Source of the DNA: Talaromyces rugulosus
Taxonomy: Eukaryota; Ascomycota; Eurotiomycetes; Eurotiales; Trichocomaceae
Direction: 5' to 3'
DNA length: 64,000 nucleotides
Assembly (NCBI RefSeq): GCF_013368755.1
Contig: NC_049565.1
Span: forward strand, 4,526,001 to 4,590,000
This document shows, piece after piece, positions 48,166-57,140 of this stretch (positions within the stretch are counted from its first letter, which is position 1; every line of letters begins with the position of its first letter). Made by a program: the position numbers and the translations under genes. The notes beneath the pieces were generated by a model. It was given only the letters and a program-made list of their open reading frames with translations. It was not told the DNA's origin and searched no databases.

Positions 48166-49376
48166 ATTATGTAGTAAAACTCGCTTATTCAAAAAAGTTT
48201 TATTATTCAAACTGTTAAACACTTGGATCTTGCAAGCATAGCAGGTGAAGTAGCCTTGTGCTCGTTGAAATGGGGTCCCTGGTTTAGCAGATGGTATTTT
48301 GCCACAACCATGGGGTAAAAAAACAACCTGGGTAGAGTGGCCAATCACACAAAATGGCCCTAGAACGAGTTCAAACTGTTTGACATTAACCAACGATAAT
48401 TCTGTTCCACACCTCGCCCTCTTGCTGACTGGCAAGTCAGCCGCCTTTGTTGGATAATTGGCTCGACTAAAGTGTTTTCTCCGGCCATGTGTGCCATGTG
48501 TACGGACATGCATATGCATTACTCAGAAACTATTGCCATTTTCCATGATATGCAAGTAAGCTACATGGTGTCACCAACCCAAACCATTTGTGTTGGTAAT
48601 GAATACGGTGTTACAATACCAAACGTGGTGCAATATTACGCTTAGCTCGTCATTAATAATTACAATGTTACTACGATACAAGACCGGAAGATCGGCGTCA
48701 GTTGCGCTCATCACGAAAAAACCTAAACTCCGCCTTTACTTTGTCATCGTGCATCAGCACATATTTACCTGATTACCTCATCGATATCGTGCCGGAGGGA
48801 GAAGAGCGGCTTTGAATCGGAGAAATTGTGTTGCCTAAGCGTTTAACACCTCCCGTTGGTCCTCGTCTATCCCATCGAGACTAATTATTACACATGGCCT
48901 CCAAATGAGAAAGGGATCGCCATACATTTTTCTAGTAATGGGAAATGTGCAGAGCCATCCAGAGTGGAGAGCAGGTTCTATGGTGTCAGTTCAGCGACCT
49001 GGCTCCTGTGAATGAATGATATTCTCGCTCCGAGTGGTGACCCAGTCTTCGGCTTATGTCGTTTATTCTGCTGCCTTGTGGTCTTTGAATTACTTAGATA
49101 GCAATCATCCTAATGTCAACGTAGGTGTTTCTATTTTTTAATTGAAATGCTTTATTTGGCTAATAAACAACATTGCTGGGCCTCTTTAAATCCATTGGAT
49201 TGTCTCCGGAAAACTTGTCCTTTCCATGAAAAACTCTATGTGATTGGCCAGTTTATGTTCTAATTCAAATTTGGTGATTAAATTTCAAATCGCACAAGAA
49301 AGTCGAGTATCTGGAACAGTTTTTTGTTTTATTATATCCTTACATTTCAAACCTGCAATTTTTCGTGTTTTTCACA
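48166..49376. promoter_or_regulatory. Divergent promoter, aminotransferase 1 / RTA1-like
   Basis: A 1.2-kb gap between two divergent starts. The frame of the aminotransferase stays open to about 48519, but the peptide there is not family-like and precedes the presequence. A CCGGAAAAC string is at about 49206. No separate gene seen. Confidence 0.45.
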
Positions 49377-50775
49377 ATGGTGGATGCAACGACTACCAGT
49401 GTCGTGAGCACGACTGGCACATCTACATCAACAGCCTCAGCCACATGTGTTAGCGTTGCTCCTGGGAAGAATGGCTACTTGCCTCCCGACGCGTGCAATA
49501 ATATTCTATTTTATGTTCCGTCTTTAGGGGCAGCAGTTTTGTTCTTTTTACTGTACTGCTTAACGTTTGCAGTCCATGTCGGTGAAGGGTTTTATTTCAA
49601 GAAGGTATGAGGAGAGGATTTGTGTCCAGATGTCACGACCTTGAAGCTAATGAATAATGTCTGTAGAGATACACCTGGGTTGTTTCAATGGGCGCCTTGT
49701 GGGAAGCTGTAGCTTTCTTCTTCCGCTGTCTTCAGACACGTCACCAAAACGATGAGGGGTATGATTCTGGATATACAATTTTTTTCTTACTCGCCCCGCT
49801 TTGTACGACTTCAATACTCTACCTTATTTGGCATAGTGCACTAACAAAATACTCCTAGGGATCAACGCCTTCCTTTATATGACGCTTGGGCGCATGATAT
49901 ACTTCTTTGTCGAAGACAGAAAGCTCGGGGGTATATCGGCACAGAATTATGGCGTTATATTTGTTTGGCTAGATGTAATTGCCTTTTTGGTTCAGCTAGC
50001 TGGTGCCAGCATCACAAGTCAAACCGATTCTAGTCAAAGTACAATTATGATTGGTGTCCATATTTACATGGGTGGCATTGGTATACAAGAGCTTTTTATC
50101 GTCATTTTCACTTGTCTTTTCGTTAAGCTCCACACGCAGATGCTACATGCAGAGCGGATCGGGGTCCTTGATATGGAAAAGGTAAATCGTGGATCGTTGA
50201 ATTGGCGCTGGGTGTTCTACGGAACTTACATATCACTTGCGATGATCACGGTACGTATTCATATACTTCTATGCGTATTCAATTACTCCATGTCATTTGA
50301 AAAAAAGAAAAAACATGATGCTAATCTCAAACATTGTTAGATTCGTATCATCTTTCGTCTGGCACAATATGCCCAAGGTACCAATCCAAACAACCCGGTT
50401 CTCACGCACGAGTTTTACGAGTATGTCTTCGATGCTCTTCCAATATTCATTGCATTAGTCATACTCAACTGGCTACACCCGGGACGTGTGTTGAAAGGAG
50501 AAGACTCCGAGTTTCCCCGTATCAGCAGTAAGGAGAGAAAGCGCCTCAAACGAGAGAAGCTTGACGCAAGAAGAGCGGAAAAGGAGGAGAGAAGACAAGC
50601 TCGTCGAAACCGAGGGAAAAGAGAAAGCCGTCCTGGGTTCAACTTTCGATTTTCGCCCATCCAAGAAGAGGGGGCGGCTTCTGTCTTTGCTCCAGCCCCA
50701 TCATTTTACGATACGCCATCAGTGCCAGCTGCTCCACCACAATATCATGAAATAAGCACACAACAGAGACCATAA
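49377..50775 (+). CDS. RTA1-like seven-helix membrane protein
   Basis: Exons 49377-49604, 49667-49802, 49859-50250 and 50341-50775 give 396 residues. After a Thr/Ser-rich N terminus there are about seven membrane helices. Family motifs: GALWEAVAFFFRCLQT in helix 2, LLAPLWINAFLYMTLGRMIYFF (across a splice join), WLDVIAFLVQLAGASI, IRIIFRLAQYAQG and the closing EFYEYVFDALPIFIALVILNWLHPGRVL. RTA1/RSB1 proteins are fungal lipid-translocating or drug-tolerance proteins at the plasma membrane, acting on long-chain bases or sterol-like toxicants. After helix 7 comes an unusually basic tail (Lys/Arg/Glu repeats, about residues 295-345) and a Pro-rich end. In this cluster it may protect the membrane from the lipophilic peptide or its amino-fatty-acid precursor (inference). 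Confidence 0.88.
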
Positions 50776-51193
50776 TACTCGTGAAGAAAATAGCAATGTA
50801 CATTATTTACGATATTTACGTTATATTAGCCTGTTACTAATGAAAAATTGGAAATTGCTACGTTCCTGCTCCTCCTTTGAAGAAAGCTTTTTTAGAATGT
50901 TTACCACTCATCAATAAGTAATTAGGCAGATCAGTCGATCCAGATGTCTTTACTATATCGAACACATTTAAGAACATTGCTTTTTACAACTAGAATTTAT
51001 TGACACTATATAAATAAAACAACATGTCTTTTTATACATAGATTAATAATGAAAAAAATGTTTTTAGAAATGTATTGTATTTGCCGGTTTCCTCTAGAGT
51101 GCATAGATGCACAATTTTCATCGGCTCGTGGCTATATTGTCATAGGCTATTCTGTTTGACAGGGACCATATAATCCACCAATTTAGGCCCATT
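50776..51193. other. Convergent 3' region, RTA1-like / aminotransferase 2
   Basis: A 418-bp AT-rich gap with nothing recognisable apart from the two 3' ends. Confidence 0.5.
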
Positions 51194-52496
51194 CTATGTC
51201 TTAATCATGGTTGAATTTAGTGAGGAGTCGGCGCGCACCCCAATCGTTTTTAAATGGGCATCTTGTTTCTCCTCGGCTAACCAGGTTCCATTGATAGACT
51301 TCTCACCAATACTGGGGTCCGTGACTGGCTTCAACCAGTGAAAAATATCAGGAATAACTCCGCGTTGAATTCCTTTGAGCTGCTTTGAAAGTTCCACACA
51401 GCATGGTCCCGGCTCATTGGTCGACGGTCCATACTCGAATACATCCCCGTTTGACTTTTTTGTGATGGAACGGACTGGGACGAGCATAGCGGCCGTACCG
51501 ACTGCTAGAATCTCATTGAAAAATGGAAGTTCGGCATATGGAATCTAATCAGTCCCAAGGTTTTTATTAACACCACAAACAGGACATATTGAGAGCGTCT
51601 CTATCTTACCGGTCTGATCTCCACGGTCCAACCAAGCAGTGATCGTGCTACTTCAATAGCACTCGTGCTAGTAACACTCTTAATTATCGACTGGCTGCTT
51701 GGAATAACTAAGATTGTCTGATCTCCTAGTTTCTTCACACCAATAAAGCCCGAGGTGCTGAACTCGTCAATTTCCGAGTGGGTGCGGCTATCCAAGTGTA
51801 GGGTAATGCCGAAGCCATCGCGACGTGCCTTGTCACTCCATCTTAGGACAGGAGCGTAGTTACCACCGACCTTGACATTTCCAACGCCTAGGGGGGCTGC
51901 TCGGTCAAGGTCTTCAAGGACTAGTGCCTTGATGGGGCTAAGTCCGTGATAGGCACTGATGGGCTGGGTGTACACGCAGAACTTATAGCTAGGTCCCGCA
52001 GAGACTGCGATAAAAGCGTCTGATCCAAACGCAAGCGGTCGTACGTACATTGCTGCATCACTATCGTGTGGTGGTACAAACTCGGCATTTCGTCCGAGAG
52101 CCAAGTTGACACTTTTCCAGAAAGTTTCCTGGGGGATCTCTGGTATAGCGACGGCGTTGCACGACCTCTGTAAACGTGCAGCATGATCCTTGGGACGGAA
52201 TACTTGGATTTGACCGTGTGGGTCTCTGTATGCTGCAAATAATAGTATGTTAATATTCAGTACTAATTTGTGTTTTCCATTCAAAGCCAATCTTTTCCTT
52301 CCAGTTCGTCCAGGAAAATACCTTTAAGCCCTTCAAATACCTGCTGTCCATAATTCAGACCAGGTGCTAGTCCGTGGATTCGAAGATAAGGATCTGCAAC
52401 GAAACAGGGATCAGACCAGCTATTTTTTACTGCATCGTAATCACTCTCAACATGGCCGTTGACTTTAAGACTGGTTAGCCTTCGGGGAAACAACAT
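51194..52496 (-). CDS. Branched-chain amino acid aminotransferase 2, no targeting sequence
   Basis: Exons 52496-52322, 52232-51610 and 51544-51194 give 382 residues. The start at ATG 52496 leaves a short N terminus with no presequence, so it is probably cytosolic, unlike the first aminotransferase. Motifs: LRIHGLAPGLNYGQQVFEGLKGYR-like opening, FRPKDHAARLQRSCNAVAIPE, the PLP Lys179 in GNVKVGGNYAPVLR, and FNEILAVGTAAMLVPV near the end. It has GLNYGQ where the other has ACGLHYA in the substrate-side loop, so the two are distant paralogs and not a recent duplicate. A tail of about 40 residues after the usual end (IFHWLKPV) is unique. It may handle a different 2-oxo acid. It diverges from the THEM6-like gene. 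Confidence 0.9.
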
Positions 52497-53665
52497 TGTC
52501 AATTGGTACAAATTTTACCACCAAGAAATGCAACGCCAATGTTATTCCAGTCTGTAGAAATTTCGTCCAAACAATTAGCATCTGTATCTTTTCATAGAGA
52601 ATACTCTAACGCAAAATGGATCAAGACAAACCGATACTAGTTGTAGCTGGAGGAGGGAATGTGGATTCAATCATTTCGAGTAGTCGAATAGTAAACTTGG
52701 GAGGGGATGTAATTGGGATAAAGTAACTCTGATCACAAAATGGTGACAGAAAAAAAAATTCGGAAGAGAAAGCCGTGTCAAACTGATTTGCGGCTTGTAG
52801 GCAATCGACTTATAGATCTCAATGGTTCATCTTCTAATCAATGACAATGATTGAAGGGCCAGGCATGAGCAATATTTTTGCGATGATTCATAATGGATAA
52901 ATGTTGCATAATTTCATTTACGAAAATGAATGACATGCAATGTCAGCGGCGTGAACAACTGACTGGCCCTCCATTGCGTGTAGCTAGCTAGTTGGCGAAT
53001 ACCTATATTCGGCCCCACGGAGTTTGGGATCATTGTGCTTTTCGTTGTAATTACTAAAAAAATGAATTATCGCCTGCAGGTTGTTCGAATAAGCTTCTTG
53101 GTATCTAGGGGTGGTTGTTGGTATTTAATGTATGTATACGAGTATTGTGTATCAAACGTGCGTATATTTCGTTGTTTTAAATTACACCGCGTAATTACGC
53201 AAACATCTAAGGAAACGCCCATACGGGAGTACCGGACCACGGTAAGAATGTGATACGAGACAAGGCGGCGTTTGAGTTACGCGTAAACTAGCATATTACG
53301 CGTTCTAGGCACGTCAGAGCGCAAGTTTGAACAGGGCCTTTTTTTTTTTTTTTTGAAACAACTTGCATTTTTACGCGCTTTTTTACTAGTCGTTTTTACG
53401 CGGTTCTGAGAGTCACCTGGGAGTAGCCGATCGATCACCGGGCAATTGATCACCGAGCTGATCAGCCACGTGAACCGTCCTATAACTGCTTAGTTGATCA
53501 AGATGACATTGTGGGCCGGGTTAGGGCGAACATCGCTTTTGTAATCTTTGTATGTACATGCGACAGCAAGAGATTAGCCCGTGTTCTCTCCAACTTCCTT
53601 CCTTAGCTTGAAAGTTTTTGCTTGGATCTCCTCTCGCGCAAATAATCAAGACCACGTCGACAAAG
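52497..53665. promoter_or_regulatory. Divergent promoter, aminotransferase 2 / THEM6-like
   Basis: A 1.17-kb gap between two divergent starts, with a cluster of TTACGCG motifs in its right third (annotated separately), an 18-base T run (53338-53354) and a pyrimidine-rich leader before 53666. No gene seen. Confidence 0.5.
53188..53402. promoter_or_regulatory. Cluster of five TTACGCG sites
   Basis: TTACGCG or its complement lies at 53188-53194, 53277-53283 (a full TTACGCGTAA palindrome to 53286), 53296-53302, 53371-53377 and 53396-53402. Five copies of a 7-mer in 215 bp is far above chance for AT-rich DNA. Two copies contain ACGCGT. They lie 260-480 bp before the THEM6-like start. The binding factor is unknown. 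Confidence 0.5.
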
Positions 53666-54687
53666 ATGACGATACTATTCTCGAGTTTGCTGCCGCCTCA
53701 ACTCGGCCAGCTATATGAAGATATTTTACAGAGAACTCAAGGGCTGACCATTGGTCATGCGTTGATCGGGGGTGGCGTATTATTTCTTCTCTTCAATGTC
53801 AAGGGCATTCCCGGAGTATGGCATGTAAGAGCACTTTTCTTGGGGTGAATTATCTGTGACTTGGTCGAAAACGAGCAATCGCGAGACGAAGAAACATCAA
53901 TAATGGACCTCTGACTCACAAGTATATTTAGATCCGCCTCTTCAAAGGCTTAATTACTCATCTCGTTTTCGGCCGCAGCAATACTCCGGCACCAATGTTA
54001 AATGATTCTGGCTACCCGAGGCTTTTTAGCTATTTAATCACTTCCTGTTCCACTCCGGTTATCGACTGTGATTACAATTTGCACAAATCAAACAGTAACT
54101 TCTTTTCTGATGCCGACATCAATCGCACACAATTGATGTGTTCCTTATTCAAGCATGTCCTGTCGCAGTCATCCTTGGTTGACCAGCCAAAAAGGCGCAA
54201 AACCCCTCTCCTCATGGCACTCGGAGGCACGTCGTGCATCTTCAAGCGCGAAATTAAGCCATTACAAAAGTTTGAGATATGGTCGCGAGTTCTTTCCTGG
54301 GACGACAAGTGGGTATATGTAGTGAGCTACTTTGTTTCCGTCAATAAATCAATGGGGAAACAGACTCCTTCTGCTAAGAATGAAAATCCGGGAGACTCGC
54401 CTCCGAATAGCCGTGTTCTGGCCTCATGTATTGCAAGATACGTGTTCAAGGATCGCCGACTAACGGTGCGACCGGAAAGCATACTACAGGAATGCGGACT
54501 GTTGCCGGACTCGGACTTGAAAGAAACAAAGGAAGATCACAGTGGTACTCAGTGGTCAGGCGCAAAATTTGATAAAGAGCGGTTGAAGGGGTTACAAATC
54601 GCATCTAAGTTTACAGAGCTAGAGGCTCTCCCTACTATGTTTGATTCAAGTGATGAGGCAGTGATGGGTAGTTACATAGACTTGTAA
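53666..54687 (+). CDS. THEM6-like hotdog-fold protein (putative acyl thioesterase)
   Basis: Exons 53666-53824 and 53932-54687 give 304 residues. A single N-terminal membrane segment (about residues 32-50) is followed by a hotdog domain with THEM6 hallmarks: DCDYNLHKSNSNFFSDADINRT near residue 95, GGTSCIFKREIKPLQKFEIWSRVLSWDDKWVYVVSYFV near 150-190, and later ARYVFKDRRLTV with PESIL. These match the conserved core of the family, in which the Asp and Asn/His of the first motif sit at the usual hotdog active site. Family biochemistry is poorly known; hydrolysis of acyl-thioesters is inferred from the fold. Beside a dedicated FAS it is a natural candidate to free the acyl chain. The start was set at ATG 53666 because the frame upstream reaches only a TTG. 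Confidence 0.85.
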
Positions 54688-54849
54688 ATATTACCGAGAG
54701 GAGATAGATATGGACTCGAATTTGATCTTAGACATGTTACATAGAATTGATACTTCTACATTTCCAGAGAGGGGGCAGTAACTAAAAACAACACTTGACA
54801 ATTATTGGACCTGATGTTGCATTTCAAAAACAATAATACGTAAATGCGG

Positions 54850-55422
54850 TTATTCCTTTTCAAAGTCGCTAGTATGTACGGTCTCGAGAGCAGAGATATC
54901 TATCTTTTCTATATCCCAGATTCCCTGTGTAAAAAAGTTAGTGATATGACCTGGGAGATTTGTGAGAATATGTACCTTGAACTTTTCCTCATGGGCGAGG
55001 ATAGCGAGTCGCACACGTTCTTCGCTTGGTGCTTGACACGCAAAGCATATGCCCGCCTGTTCCGATCCAGCCTGTATCTGCATCTCGCCGAAGAAAGTGA
55101 TCTGCACCTGATCATCGGCAAATTTCAAGTTCTCCTCCTTTGCAGTATGCAAACCGACGTTTTGTTTATTCCAAACTACCGCAAAACTATTGAGTTTTAA
55201 CAATGGGATTTCACGGTTGGAGATCCAGTGTGCGAATGGGTATCTAACATACTATTCATGTAGAGCATCACCAGTTGTAGATGCATTTGTGGAACTAAGA
55301 CGGTTCCAAATTTTGGCATAGGCACTTTGTGTAGGCCTAAAGATTCCAATACGCATAGATGGTGGGTGAACTGGCCGCGACAAGCCGGTCAAGGTCTTTG
55401 AAACAATCGATTTGGATGCCAT
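54850..55422 (-). CDS. Small protein of unknown function with mitochondrial-type N terminus
   Basis: I do not recognise this gene. Three exons (55422-55253, 55186-54976, 54924-54850) give 151 residues. Introns have GTATGT and GTACAT donors, a CACTAAC branch in the second, and TAG/CAG acceptors; the second (51 bp) is in frame. The first 45 residues lack acids and are rich in Ser, Arg and Lys (MASKSIVSKTLTGLSRPV), as in a matrix-targeting presequence. The rest is soluble, mixed alpha/beta in look, with an EERVRLAILAHEEKFK helix and a charged end. No transmembrane segment or catalytic motif is visible. It sits between the THEM6-like gene and the NRPS and shares the NRPS's divergent promoter. It could be a cluster gene or an unrelated small mitochondrial protein. 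Confidence 0.5.
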
Positions 55423-57140
55423 TCTCTCTTAACGTGAAATAGGGAGCTTGTGTATGCGATATGATCTTTGGCAAGTAAGGGTCGATAAAGCATTCAGTAC
55501 AAAACATCAAGTACGCAGCAGATCGGATCAGAAAGAATGTCGTCCAACATATGAATTTCGCAAGAGCTTATTACTGAGCAACAAAGGCTGGCTAGGGAAA
55601 CGTGTATCCCCAGAAGCGGTTAGCCAACACATTTTTTGACTAGCGAAATCCTCAAGAGGACCGTTGGCCGCGATCCTGCGTACACCATGCCAATACGGAA
55701 TGGATCATTCGGTGTCCGAGTTTCCTTAGCCCCCAATAAACAGAGACGAGCAAAGCTATCCGATTGGCCGGGTGTTTCAAGCCATGTGCAACCATTGCCC
55801 AACAATTGCATTGTGGGGCAAGAAGAAAGGAAAAAAACCAAATACCAACAGTAAGAGCTAAGTCGATGAGATCGTGCGGGGAAGGGCATTAGGGGGCACG
55901 CCATAACGCGGTTAGTGGATAGACGAAGTCGATACGAAGCTAACAATAAACACGAATTATACGCCATAAACACCTTTGTTCCGGTAGCGGCGGGTTCGGG
56001 GGGTCGGCCTTCCGGTTTCCGTGATCCATGAATAATCAGTGGAGGTGGGGCATTTACTATTTAAAGAATGGTAACAGACCCCACTTCGGGCACCAATCTA
56101 TAGATAGTTAGACGGGTATTTGAGCTTAAATGTCGTCACGCTAAAAATGTAGACAGGGTACGAGTCATGCGTACGGTGTTACGTATTTTAAACAGGTTCT
56201 AGCCGCCCGTATTATAAGTCGTATATACAGCTGTATGTAACAAAACACCCCACCCCGTCTTGCGTGCCATCACTTTTAAGGCTGAAAAATTTGTAAGACC
56301 TTGTACGAAAACTCGGTATCTATACAAAAAAGCAAGCCATTTTGCCCCGATACCAGTTTAGAGTTTGTGTGATCAATTCAATACGATTTTGAAAACAATC
56401 ATTGTAGTCGTTTATGTTTTGTACGACAGTAAATTTACGTCAAATTAAGACATTTGTATCAATGTTATCAGCTTGTAAGATGTATTCTGTTTTCGTGCTA
56501 TACGTAAAGTAAGACTCATGCTGACCCTGCAGGCCGTTCAGGAAGATATGTCCGAATTTTATCACGTTCCTGCGTCATTCTAGGTTATTTCATAGCAGGA
56601 AATGAAACTAGCCCCTGGTTGTGTACCTGTGTAGTCAAATGCTGACTATTAATTGTTTAGGATAACAAATAGCCGAATATAGAATTCGATCAAGAAGACA
56701 TCTAGGCCGGCTTTTGTCAACCATCAATGATTCTAGCTCAACCGCCCATCAAACAAGTCATTTACTATACATCCAAGACCACCTCTCAAAATTGACATAG
56801 CCCCTTTACAATTCTATTCCTTTCGGCCATTCCCCGGGATAGAGGTATCAAAACTCGTTTCTCGTTGAGATACATGGTTTGAATTCTTATACTTTTTGAA
56901 CTCGCTCCTCATTTACAACAACATTTCCTACGGATTGACGTCTGGCGGATAGTCAAGAAAGTACTATCGCTTTTTTCATCAGGGCAGGTAACTATATAGA
57001 AAGAAGAGACAGGTCTCTTAAAAAAACGAAACAACATCCCCCTTCCTTATTTGTCATTTTTAACCTTAACCCCCTCATATTCTAGCAATATTAACATACA
57101 GCCCGATTATAAACAATATTCGGTAGTATAATATCTCGCA
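55423..57140. promoter_or_regulatory. Divergent promoter, unknown small gene / NRPS
   Basis: A 1.7-kb AT-rich region. A GC-richer island at about 55980-56025 carries several CGG triplets and the CGG-TTT-CCG motif. Small open frames at 55448-55973 have no protein-like features. Confidence 0.5.
56013..56021. promoter_or_regulatory. Candidate regulator site CGG-TTT-CCG
   Basis: This is the reverse complement of the CGGAAACCG found at 40329-40337, placed about 1.1 kb before the NRPS start and 0.6 kb before the small gene's start. Zn2Cys6-type layout; function inferred. Confidence 0.4.

Noticed and set aside
48166..48519. 118-residue N-terminal extension of aminotransferase 1
   Set aside because: It would precede a clear mitochondrial presequence and has no family similarity. 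It is an open but non-coding leader.
57130..57140. ToxE-box (ATCTCNCGNA) at ATCTCGCAAT just before the NRPS start
   Set aside because: It fails at a required G. I saw no better match near the other cluster starts, though I only checked by eye.
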